A stretch of DNA of 64,000 nucleotides. Origin: Flavobacterium cerinum (GTDB taxonomy: Bacteria > Bacteroidota > Bacteroidia > Flavobacteriales > Flavobacteriaceae). Shown here piece after piece: positions 6,056 to 15,300 of this stretch. Where the stretch lies: positions 558,001 to 622,000 of the forward strand of contig NZ_CP101751.1 of assembly GCF_024496085.1 (NCBI RefSeq), in the 5' to 3' direction. The first letter of the stretch is position 1, and the number at the start of each line of letters is the position of its first letter. The notes beneath the pieces are model-generated. The model did not search any database and was not told the origin of the DNA. It was given only the letters and a program-made list of their open reading frames with translations. The translations under genes were made by a program, and so were the position numbers.

Positions 6056-7255
6056 TTGAATTTTCCGTTTCACATAGCCAAGCGATATACCGTTAGCTTT
6101 AGCAAAAGTACCGCAATCAATATCATCACCGGTATTGCTTCATTGGGTATTATTGTAAGTGCTATGTCTTTATTTGTCGTACTTTCTGTATTTAGCGGCC
6201 TACGTGAGTTTAGCCTCTCATTTGCTAACGATACTGATCCCGACTTAAAAGTATTCGGAAAAACTGGAAAATCAGTAACGATAAGTCCGGAACAGGAAAA
6301 ACAGCTTAAAAATTCCAAAAACATCGCCCGCTTTAGCAAAGTAGTCGAGGAACGTGTTCTTTTTTATTTTGACGGAAAAGAACAGGTTGCTTACTTAAAA
6401 GGTGTCGACAGCATTTTTAAACAGATCAATCCATTTGAAAAAAAGTTTTACGGCGGACAATGGCTTACACCTAATACCAGTCAGGTAGTTGTGGGTTATG
6501 GCATCGCCAATAAACTTTCGATGGGTCTTTTTGATTACAACAATGCATTTGAAGTTTTCGTACCCAAACCGGGCAAAGGAACAATCGACAATCCGAACGA
6601 TGCTTTCAATAAGGCCGTTTTGGTTCCGATCGGGATTTACGCCATCAATGAAGAGCTGGACAATAAATATGTATTTGCCGATTTAGGATTGGCTCAGGAA
6701 TTATTACAATACACCCCGAATCAGGTAACCGCAATCGAGTTTCAGCTAAAACCCGGTATTAGTGAAAATAACGCTATTTCCGAAATCGAAACCGTTTTTA
6801 AAAACAACGTAACGATTAAAACCCGCGCGCAACTCAACGACAGCCTTTATAAAATGCTGAATACCGAAAATATTGCCGTGTATCTGATTTTTACTTTGGT
6901 TATTATCGTAGCCCTCTTCAATCTGATCGGAGCTTTGATTATGATGATTCTTGACAAAAAAGCCAATTTAAAAACCCTTTTTAATTTAGGTGCCGAAATC
7001 AAACATCTCAGAAGTATCTTTCTTTTTCAAGGTTGTTTGATTACGATTACCGGTGGTCTTATCGGTTTAGTTCTCGGCATTATTGTGGTAATCCTTCAAA
7101 AACAATTTTCACTGATCATGGTTACTCCAAGCATGGCCTATCCTGTAGTTTTTGATGTAATGAACATCATAACCGTCCTCCTGACAATCATTATCCTGGG
7201 CTTTCTGGCCTCATTGATTGCCTCCGGCCGTGTTAGTAAAAAATTATTGCAATAG
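6056..7255 (+). CDS. LolC/FtsX-family ABC transporter permease
   Basis: This 399-residue protein has the MacB-periplasmic/FtsX architecture: a first membrane helix near residues 20-48, a long periplasmic domain (about 50-270), and three C-terminal helices (about 275-300, 315-345, 370-395). It begins MNFPFHIAKRYTVSFSKS, as lipoprotein-releasing LolC/LolE permeases do, with a TTG start directly after the rbfA stop (TAGTTG). By family it should work with a LolD-type ATPase to extract lipoproteins from the inner membrane; no ATPase is adjacent here, so the partner must be elsewhere. It is translationally coupled to rbfA. Confidence 0.87.
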   Translation: MNFPFHIAKRYTVSFSKSTAINIITGIASLGIIVSAMSLFVVLSVFSGLREFSLSFANDTDPDLKVFGKTGKSVTISPEQEKQLKNSKNIARFSKVVEERVLFYFDGKEQVAYLKGVDSIFKQINPFEKKFYGGQWLTPNTSQVVVGYGIANKLSMGLFDYNNAFEVFVPKPGKGTIDNPNDAFNKAVLVPIGIYAINEELDNKYVFADLGLAQELLQYTPNQVTAIEFQLKPGISENNAISEIETVFKNNVTIKTRAQLNDSLYKMLNTENIAVYLIFTLVIIVALFNLIGALIMMILDKKANLKTLFNLGAEIKHLRSIFLFQGCLITITGGLIGLVLGIIVVILQKQFSLIMVTPSMAYPVVFDVMNIITVLLTIIILGFLASLIASGRVSKKLLQ

Positions 7256-7278
7256 AATTTCCAATACAAAATAAATCC

Positions 7279-7416
7279 TATATTTGTCGCTCTTATAATT
7301 GAAAGCCGATGAAAGTTTCTGCCTAGTCCTATCCTTATCCGACGATAATTAGGACACTCCGATTTTATTTCTTGTCCCACTTCGGGACCTTTTTAATCTT
7401 TTAATCCTAATTTATT
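7279..7416 (+). promoter_or_regulatory. Structured leader upstream of the MATE gene
   Basis: A TATATTTG -7-like box (7279-7286) precedes about 130 bases that hold a five-codon ORF (MKVSA, 7309-7326), a stem GTCCTA (7326-7331)/TAGGAC (7350-7355), and a hairpin GTCCC (7374-7378)/GGGAC (7384-7388) followed by CTTTTTAATCTTTT, which resembles an intrinsic terminator. The order suggests attenuation, but I do not recognise a known riboswitch class and no good -33 box was found. Confidence 0.45.
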
Positions 7417-8844
7417 ATGACAGAAACTAATATTCCGCAAAATACATTTTCCAAAATTTTCAACACCCTAAAGCAAGCCCTTAAAGGCGATGAAACGTTC
7501 GATTATACCAGTGGAAGCATTAAGAAAGCAGTCATCTTGCTTGCTATTCCGATGGTATTGGAAATGTTGATGGAATCCGTTTTCGCATTAGTTGACCTTT
7601 ATTTTGTTGGTCATCTTGAACACAGCAGTTATGCTATCCAAACGGTGGGACTAACCGAATCGGTTATCACCATTATTTACTCACTGGCAATCGGGATTAG
7701 TATGGCCGCAACTGCTGTTGTAGCCCGACGTATCGGTGAAAAAGATCCGGTAGCTGCTGCCAAAGCCGGAATGCAGGCTATTATCATCGCGGTCATTATC
7801 AACAGTATTATCAGTATCGGCGGATTTATTTTCGCTAAAGACATATTACTTCTGATGGGCGCTTCTCAGGAAGCCGCCGATTACGGCGTTAATTTTACTC
7901 GCATCATGATGGGCGGTAGTTTATGTATCATGCTGCTCTTTCTGATCAACGGAATTTTCCGCGGAGCCGGAAATGCTGCTATCGCGATGAAAAGTTTATG
8001 GCTTGCCAACATCTGCAATATTATTTTATGCCCTGTATTAATTAACGGTTTCGGACCTATACCGGCTTTCGGACTTACCGGAGCCGCTATTGCCACTACA
8101 ACCGGAAGAAGCATCGGTGTTTTATACCAATTGTATCATTTATTTAACGGGAAAGGAATCCTAAAAATCATTCCTTCTTATTTTATTCCGGATTTCAATC
8201 AGATAAAAGCTTTGATTAAAATTGCCGCTCCCGGTGTTTTACAATTCGTAATTGCTTCATGTAGCTGGATATTTTTAGCACAGCTTGTGGCTACAACCGG
8301 CGGCGATCACGGTTCGGCCGGATATCAGACCGCTTTAAGAATTATGATGTTTTTTATTCTTCCCGCATGGGGATTGAGTAATGCTGCGGCTACTCTGGTA
8401 GGACAAAACCTCGGTGCTAAACAAGTAGACCGCGCCGAAAAGTCGGTGTTTACAACGGCTAAATATAACGTAGTCTTTATGGCAACCATTACAGTCGTAA
8501 CCTTTTTGTTTGCCAATTTCATTATCGGTTTTTTCACAAACGACATACAGGTCAGAGAAATAGCTGTTGAAGCTTTACATATTATGTGTCTGGGCTATGT
8601 ATTTTATGGTATCGGAATGGTATTGATTAATACCTTTAACGGAGCCGGAGATACCTGGACACCGACTTGGGTTAATTTTTTCGGTTTCTGGTTGTTTCAG
8701 ATTCCTTTAGCCTATGTACTGGCTAAGCACTATAAAATGGGACCGACCGGAGTGTTCTTATCCGTTCCGATTGCAGAAACGGCTATTACAATTGCCAGTA
8801 TTTTTCTATATCGAAAAGGCAAATGGAAACGAATTGAAGTATAA
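7417..8844 (+). CDS. MATE-family efflux transporter
   Basis: The 475-residue protein has the twelve hydrophobic segments and internal two-fold symmetry of MATE (NorM/DinF) exporters, after a soluble N-terminus of about 30 residues. Family-like segments include AIPMVLEMLMESVFALVDLYFVGHL in the first helix, a GAGNA segment near the middle, and GAGDTWTPTW in the second half. Such proteins export cationic drugs or metabolites using a Na+ or H+ gradient; the substrate here cannot be read from sequence. It sits alone, with a structured leader before and a strong terminator after. Confidence 0.92.
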   Translation: MTETNIPQNTFSKIFNTLKQALKGDETFDYTSGSIKKAVILLAIPMVLEMLMESVFALVDLYFVGHLEHSSYAIQTVGLTESVITIIYSLAIGISMAATAVVARRIGEKDPVAAAKAGMQAIIIAVIINSIISIGGFIFAKDILLLMGASQEAADYGVNFTRIMMGGSLCIMLLFLINGIFRGAGNAAIAMKSLWLANICNIILCPVLINGFGPIPAFGLTGAAIATTTGRSIGVLYQLYHLFNGKGILKIIPSYFIPDFNQIKALIKIAAPGVLQFVIASCSWIFLAQLVATTGGDHGSAGYQTALRIMMFFILPAWGLSNAAATLVGQNLGAKQVDRAEKSVFTTAKYNVVFMATITVVTFLFANFIIGFFTNDIQVREIAVEALHIMCLGYVFYGIGMVLINTFNGAGDTWTPTWVNFFGFWLFQIPLAYVLAKHYKMGPTGVFLSVPIAETAITIASIFLYRKGKWKRIEV

Positions 8845-8850
8845 ATAAAA

Positions 8851-8880
8851 AAGCCTGTCAGAATTATAACTGACAGGCTT
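8851..8880. terminator. Bidirectional terminator between MATE gene and dusB
   Basis: AAGCCTGTCA (8851-8860) pairs perfectly with TGACAGGCTT (8871-8880), with an A-run before it and a pyrimidine-rich stretch after it. The genes on either side converge here. Confidence 0.85.
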
Positions 8881-8922
8881 TCTATTATTATATCATTAAA
8901 GAGGTGTATTTATTATCTCTTT

Positions 8923-9918
8923 TTATGTCATTTGATAATCGGAATAAGCATCCTCAATTTCTTCAAAAACCTTAAACAATACTTCGCCGTCATCCTGAGT
9001 AACCAATTTCTGGCGGTATTCTTTAAATCCGTGTATTCCTTTAAAATAATTCGTATAATGACGACGCATTTCTACAATTCCAACGCGCTCTCCTTTCCAG
9101 TCCATTGACCAGGTAAGATGATTACGAGCTGCTTCCACTCTATCTTTTATCGTTGGCGGCGGCAATACTTCTCCGGTTTCAAAATAATGTTTGATTTCAT
9201 TAAATATCCATGGATATCCGATTGCTGCTCGTCCGATCATAATACCGTCCAATCCGAACCGGTTTTTATATTCCAATGCTTTTTGCGGACTGTCGATATC
9301 ACCATTACCGAAGATCGGCATTGTAATTCTCGGATTATTCTTTACTCGTTCAATATGAGTCCAGTCAGAATGTCCTTTATACATTTGCGCCCGGGTACGG
9401 GCATGAATTGTCAGTGCCTGTACACCAACATCCTGTAAACGTTCTGCTACTTCATCAATATTAATAGAATCTTCATCCCAACCTAAACGGGTTTTTACGG
9501 TTACCGGTAAATGGGTACTTTTTACTACCGCTTTTGTAAGCCGCACCATTAAATCCACATCTTTTAAAACGCCGGCACCGGCACCTTTACATACCACCTT
9601 TTTAACCGGGCAACCAAAATTAATATCAACTAAATCCGGTTCAACGGCTTCCACAATTTTAGCAGAAAGCGCCATCGCTTCTTCATCTCCTCCGAAAATC
9701 TGGATTCCTACCGGTCTTTCATAATCGAAAATATCGAGCTTTTTACGACTCTTCATCGCATCACGGATTAAGCCTTCTGAGGAAATAAACTCAGAATACA
9801 TCAAATCCGCACCATGTAATTTACACAGCCTGCGGAAAGGCGGATCGCTTACATCTTCCATCGGTGCAAGCAATAACGGATAATCCGGTAATTCTATGTT
9901 GCCAATCTTGACCATCAT
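8923..9918 (-). CDS. dusB: tRNA-dihydrouridine synthase
   Basis: Dus enzymes reduce uridines in the tRNA D-loop using FMN and NADPH. The 331-residue protein starts (M)MVKIGNIELPDYPLLLAPMEDVSD, carries the FGCPVKK active-site segment with the catalytic Cys near residue 107, the FMN phosphate region GNGDIDS, and IMIGRAAIGYPWIF. This pattern is DusB/NifR3-like. Two consecutive ATG codons (9918, 9915) make the first residue uncertain. A TAATTTTG box lies at 9939-9932 on its strand without an obvious -33 element. Confidence 0.94.
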   Translation of the reverse strand: MMVKIGNIELPDYPLLLAPMEDVSDPPFRRLCKLHGADLMYSEFISSEGLIRDAMKSRKKLDIFDYERPVGIQIFGGDEEAMALSAKIVEAVEPDLVDINFGCPVKKVVCKGAGAGVLKDVDLMVRLTKAVVKSTHLPVTVKTRLGWDEDSINIDEVAERLQDVGVQALTIHARTRAQMYKGHSDWTHIERVKNNPRITMPIFGNGDIDSPQKALEYKNRFGLDGIMIGRAAIGYPWIFNEIKHYFETGEVLPPPTIKDRVEAARNHLTWSMDWKGERVGIVEMRRHYTNYFKGIHGFKEYRQKLVTQDDGEVLFKVFEEIEDAYSDYQMT

Positions 9919-10114
9919 CTACATTTTGCCGCAAAATTACAAATTTTTACCGGATTCTTTTTCGTATCGTCATCTGAATGATTATGAGTGTATTTGCGTT
10001 GTACATTCATCACTATAATCTACTATTAATTTCCAGTTGGTCTTTTCTATCTCCTCTTTCTTCTTATATATTTTCTGTTTCCTTAAAAAAAGATACCGAT
10101 TTCAACACTATCTG
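9919..10114. other. Intergenic region between dusB and the lepA promoter
   Basis: Apart from the dusB -7-like box near 9932-9939 I see no supported gene or structure here; it is AT- and pyrimidine-rich. Confidence 0.5.
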
Positions 10115-10145
10115 TTTGTAACTGTTTAACTTTAAATTATATTTG
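10115..10145 (+). promoter_or_regulatory. Consensus Bacteroidetes promoter upstream of lepA
   Basis: TTTG (10115-10118), exactly 19 bases, then TATATTTG (10138-10145): a full match to the TTTG-N19-TAnnTTTG consensus. It would start a transcript near 10150, about 185 bases before the lepA ATG. Confidence 0.8.
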
Positions 10146-10320
10146 CCGATTATTTCACTACCTTTATATGTTAGGCCACGGTGAATAAGCCCTAATCGGA
10201 AAAATAAGCTTCTGATTAGCTGCGTAAAGGATTGAAGCGGCATCCTTTTGCTATACGAAGCAGGCAAAAGATAGAGCGAAAAGCCTGACCTGCTTCCGGC
10301 AGGATACGCCCAAATAAACT
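10146..10320 (+). ncRNA. Hairpin-rich lepA leader or independent small RNA
   Basis: The stretch after the promoter holds at least five complementary pairs: CCGATTA (10146-10152)/TAATCGG (10193-10199) with TTCAC/GTGAA inside; AAAGGAT (10226-10232)/ATCCTTT (10242-10248); CTTTTGC (10245-10251)/GCAAAAG (10264-10270), which competes with the previous stem; CAGGC (10261-10265)/GCCTG (10283-10287); and CCTGC (10289-10293)/GCAGG (10299-10303). It is less AT-rich than the surrounding gap. No coding sense was found on either strand. It could be a regulatory leader or an RNA gene of its own; the class is not identified. Confidence 0.5.
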
Positions 10321-10335
10321 TGATACTAAACGAAG

Positions 10336-12132
10336 ATGAAGCATATTAGAAATTTTTGCATTATTGCCCACATTGATCACGGAAAAAGTACATTAGCCGA
10401 TCGATTGCTTGATGCTACCCAAACAGTTACCGCCCGTGAACAACAGGCGCAGTTACTGGACAACATGGATCTGGAGCGTGAGCGTGGAATCACGATTAAA
10501 AGTCACGCCATTCAGATGGAATATACCTATAAAGGCGAACAATATATTCTGAATCTGATTGATACTCCGGGACACGTGGATTTCTCTTATGAGGTTTCCC
10601 GTTCCATTGCGGCCTGCGAAGGTGCTTTACTAATTGTAGATGCTGCACAAAGTATTCAGGCACAAACGATTTCCAACTTATATCTTGCATTGGAAAACGA
10701 CCTTGAGATTATCCCGATTTTAAATAAAGTGGATTTACCAAGTGCCAATCCGGAGGAAGTGAGCGATGATATCGTGGATTTATTAGGATGTAAACACGAT
10801 GAGATCATTCCGGCATCCGGAAAAACAGGTCTTGGTGTTGATAAAATATTAGAAGCTATTATTGAACGTATTCCGGCTCCGAAAGGAGATAAAGAAGAAC
10901 CGCTTCAGGCTTTGATTTTTGACTCGGTTTACAATCCTTTCCGTGGAATTGAAGTTATTTTCCGTGTTATTAACGGGGAAATTAAAAAAGGACAGAAGAT
11001 TAAATTCATGGCCACCGGCAATGAATATTATGCTGATGAAATCGGAACTTTAAAATTAAATCAGGTTCCGAAACAAGTTGTTTCGACAGGAGATGTTGGT
11101 TATTTGATTTCCGGTATTAAAGAAGCTCGCGAAGTGAAAGTGGGTGACACCATTACAGATGCCAAAATACCAACTCAAAATATGATTAAAGGTTTTGAGG
11201 ATGTAAAACCAATGGTATTTGCCGGTATTTATCCCGTTGACACCGAAGATTATGAAGAATTGCGTAACTCCATGGAGAAATTGCAATTGAATGACGCTTC
11301 TTTAGTGTTCACGCCGGAAAGTTCTGCTGCTTTAGGATTTGGTTTCCGTTGTGGATTCTTAGGAATGCTACACATGGAAATTATCCAGGAACGTCTGGAA
11401 CGCGAATTCAACATGACGGTTATCACTACTGTTCCGAACGTTTCGTATCTGGCTTACACCAAAAAAGAACCGGATACGCCTTTAATTGTAAATAACCCTT
11501 CCGACTTACCGGAGCCTTCAAAATTAGACCGGGTAGAAGAGCCTTATATCAAAGCTACTATCATTACCAAATCCGATTTTGTGGGTAACGTAATGTCTTT
11601 ATGTATTGAAAAACGTGGTTTAATCACCAATCAGACCTATTTAACAACGGAGCGTGTTGAATTGAATTTCGATATGCCGCTAGCCGAAATCGTATTTGAT
11701 TTTTACGATCGTCTGAAAACCGTTTCCAAAGGCTATGCCTCATTCGATTATACGCCAATTGGAATGCGTACGTCAAAATTAGTAAAACTGGATGTCCTAT
11801 TGAATGCCAATTCAGTAGATGCCCTTTCAGCACTAATTCACGAAGACAATGCTTACAACATCGGTAAGAAAATGTGTGAGAAGCTAAAAGAGCTGATTCC
11901 GCGTCAGCAATTTGACATTCCGATTCAGGCCGCTATCGGTGCTAAAATCATCGCTCGTGAAACCATTAAAGCGTTACGTAAAGATGTAACGGCAAAATGT
12001 TATGGTGGTGATATTTCCCGTAAACGTAAGTTACTTGAAAAACAGAAAAAAGGTAAAAAACGTATGCGCCAGGTAGGTAATGTTGAAATTCCTCAGGAAG
12101 CATTTATGGCAGTACTAAAACTAAACGATTAA
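10336..12132 (+). CDS. lepA: Elongation factor 4 (back-translocating GTPase)
   Basis: EF4/LepA is a ribosome-bound GTPase that influences translocation and 30S assembly. All five G motifs are visible in the first 135 residues (AHIDHGKST, the DLERERGIT switch I end, [19 protein letters not shown]), followed by EF-G-like domains II, III and V. The LepA-specific C-terminal domain is intact, with [21 protein letters not shown] and ending [11 protein letters not shown]. Length, 598 residues, is normal. It lacks EF-G domain IV as expected. It is a single-gene unit between a consensus promoter with a structured leader and a strong terminator. Confidence 0.98.
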   Translation: MKHIRNFCIIAHIDHGKSTLADRLLDATQTVTAREQQAQLLDNMDLERERGITIKSHAIQMEYTYKGEQYILNLIDTPGHVDFSYEVSRSIAACEGALLIVDAAQSIQAQTISNLYLALENDLEIIPILNKVDLPSANPEEVSDDIVDLLGCKHDEIIPASGKTGLGVDKILEAIIERIPAPKGDKEEPLQALIFDSVYNPFRGIEVIFRVINGEIKKGQKIKFMATGNEYYADEIGTLKLNQVPKQVVSTGDVGYLISGIKEAREVKVGDTITDAKIPTQNMIKGFEDVKPMVFAGIYPVDTEDYEELRNSMEKLQLNDASLVFTPESSAALGFGFRCGFLGMLHMEIIQERLEREFNMTVITTVPNVSYLAYTKKEPDTPLIVNNPSDLPEPSKLDRVEEPYIKATIITKSDFVGNVMSLCIEKRGLITNQTYLTTERVELNFDMPLAEIVFDFYDRLKTVSKGYASFDYTPIGMRTSKLVKLDVLLNANSVDALSALIHEDNAYNIGKKMCEKLKELIPRQQFDIPIQAAIGAKIIARETIKALRKDVTAKCYGGDISRKRKLLEKQKKGKKRMRQVGNVEIPQEAFMAVLKLND

Positions 12133-12140
12133 AAATACAG

Positions 12141-12167
12141 GGCCGGATTTTAAAATCCGGCCTTTTT
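12141..12167 (+). terminator. lepA terminator
   Basis: GGCCGGATTTT (12141-12151) is immediately followed by its exact complement AAAATCCGGCC (12152-12162) and then TTTTT. The hairpin has a minimal A/T loop. Confidence 0.9.
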
Positions 12168-12323
12168 ATTTGCGTTCCTCCTCATCACAAAATCAAAATT
12201 AATGACATTTCATCTTTTTAACACTAAACACATAATTAGTTTTAAAAAACAAAACTATCACATTCTTTTATACAACAAAAAGCTCTTTTTTAGTAACTTT
12301 ACCGGATTAATGTCCCCACAAAC

Positions 12324-15300
12324 ATGAAGAGCGCAATCTTCCTCATATTATTATTTTCCGGCTTCACATTTTATGCGCAGGGAATCACTATTGACACTAC
12401 TTCACAAACCGTTCCGCAGTTAGTGAGTAATATTCTTTTACAGAATTCCTGTTTTAACGAAACTAATTTTCAGTTTTCGTCGCATCGTGGCATAGGGCTA
12501 TTCACAAATACCAATCCGAATTTTCCGATACAGGAAGGAATCATCATCCGTAACGGTATTGCTAAACATACAGAAGGACAATACACCGGACTAAACGAAA
12601 GTTCTTTTCTGACCAATGCCGGCGATCCGGATTTACAGGCTATAAGTAATACCAGCGGTCAGACATTAGCCATCAATGATGTAGCCTATATACAATTTGA
12701 TTTTACACCATTATCCAGTAGTTTTAGTTTCGACTTTCTGTTTGCTTCTAATGAATATGGTGAATATCAATGTGGCTTCAACGATATTTTTGCTTTTTTG
12801 CTAACCGACTTAAATACGGGTGTCACCACAAATCTGGCCGTTATACCAAATAGCAGTATCCCGGTTTCGGTCAAAACGATTCGAAATAACCTCTATAATT
12901 CCGGCTGTACGTCCTCCAATCCAAGTTTATTTGGTCGTTATAATGTTACCAATCCGGCAGGATCCGCTCTTAATATGCGTGGCGAAACCGTTTTACTAAC
13001 CGCTTCATCCGCTGTTATCCCCAACAATCCGTATCGAATCAAATTAGCTATTGGCGATTATAATGATTCCAATTATGACTCTGCTGTTTTAATTGCCGGA
13101 AAAAGTTTTACAACTCATACAAATTTAGGATCTGACACAACTATCTGTCAGGGCGAAACAATTCTTTTAGAATCCGGATTAGGTCCTCAGTTTGATCATG
13201 TATGGACGTTTAACCACAATATCATTCCCGGAGCGACATCCTCTTCTCTTAGCGTAACACAACCCGGTACCTATAGCGTAATCGCCACAACCACAAACGG
13301 AGCTTGTCAAATGACCGATGAAATTGTTATTACCGACCTAACTATCGGAACACCACAAGATATACGAGTTTGTAATAACGGTAACGCCTCATACCCTTTC
13401 AACCTGTCTCAAAATAATGCCACAAATCTGGGATTAAACCCCAATGATTATGATGTGTTGTATTACGCCTCAATGGCCGATGTTACAGCCAACAATCCGA
13501 TTCCGGCATCAAGCATCAACAACTATCAAAGTAACGGCAACCAAACTATTTATATTAAAGTACGCAAACGTAATGGTAATTTCATTTGCGACAATCTGGT
13601 TTCATTTAATCTAATCGTTAATAACACCATTGTACCCGGACAAGCATTGAATATGTCCAAATGCAGCAACCGTAACGGTCGTTTGAGCTTCGATTTGACT
13701 GTGGAAACACCTATTGTTCTGAACGGGCAAAGTCCTTCCGACTTTACTATCTTTTATTTTACATCGCAAAGTGATGCTGACAACAACATTAACAGCATTC
13801 CCGATCCAACCGCCTTTCTTGTATTAGCCCCACAATCTCCGGTTACCATTTGGGTTCGAATGACCGATGCCAACAATGTCAATTGTTATGCCCTAACCAG
13901 CTTTACGATCACTATACAACCATTACCTTTGGTGGATGTTCATCCGGATGTAATCGAATGCAGCAGCTATACTTTACCTCCGATAACCAACGGGAATTAT
14001 TTTACCGGATCTCAAGGCTCCGGAACTCCGCTTTTCGCCGGTGATGTTATTACGCAACAAGGCACCTATTATATATATAACGGTCCAGTTGGTCCTTTGG
14101 GCTGTGCCGATCAAACTACCTTTATGGTAACATTAATTGATCAACTAAGCTTCCCGGAAATAGGCTGCGGCGAATATACCATTCGTAACTCACCGGCCGG
14201 GCATTTTTATACCGCACCGGGTGGCGGAGGCGATATATTACCCGTAGGAACAGTACTCCATACAGATCAGACGATTTATTTCTATGCGGTTGTAAACGGC
14301 AATGTATGCCAGGAAAAAACATATCATATCCGAATTCTTCCTGTTCCTCCAATCGACACTCCGGACGATGTTATCACCTGTAATTCCTATACATTACCCT
14401 CATTAGTTCACGGTGCTTATTACACCTATCCGAACGGTAGCGGCGTAACGGTTAATCCCGGAACAGTAATAACTGAATCTACAACATTATATCTTTATAC
14501 GTATGATGGCGAGTGTTCGAATGAACATACTCTACGGATAACAATTATCGACGGTCCTTCATTCCAACCCGTTACAGCCTGTGGTGAATTTATACTCCCG
14601 GCCGTTGAAGTCGGAAATTATTTTACTCAACCGATGGGGAACGGAACCATGATTCCCGCCGAAACAGCCATTCAAAGTTCCCAAACGGTTTATTATTATG
14701 TTCCGACCACAACTTCACCCAATTGTACCGACTATCTGAATTACCAGATCACGATATTACCGAAACCTTTAGTTGACACTCCTGCCGACCGTACAGAATG
14801 CGGACAATATATACTACCTCCTTTAACCAACGGAAACTATTTTACCGGAACTAATGGAACCGGAACTCAAATGAGTGCCGGACAGATTATAATCAGCACA
14901 AGGACAATCTATATTTATGCAACATCGAGTAATGGTTGTACTAACGAACATTCTTTTACCGTAACCATACGTCCTTTCCCTCCTGTTGACAGTTTTACAG
15001 ATGTATACACCTGTACTTCTTTTATCTTACCACAATTAACCAACGGAAAGTATTTTACAGGATCGGGCGGAACCGGAACTCAGTTAAGTCCCGGAACCGA
15101 AATAACAACTTTGCAAACGCTATACATTTATAATAACTGGAGTGATTTTCCAACCTGTAGCAGCGAAACCGTATTTACCGTAAATGCTATCGGTGTGGAA
15201 GTCGGCACTTTTGATGATGTTAAAGCTTGTGACAGTTATACGTTACCGAACCTTACCGTAGGTAATTATTATTCGCAGCCAAACGGTCAAGGTGCTATCA

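Noticed and set aside
10064..10267. A 67-codon minus-strand frame upstream of lepA
   Set aside because: It runs through the promoter and the hairpins and shows no protein-like pattern; the RNA interpretation fits better.
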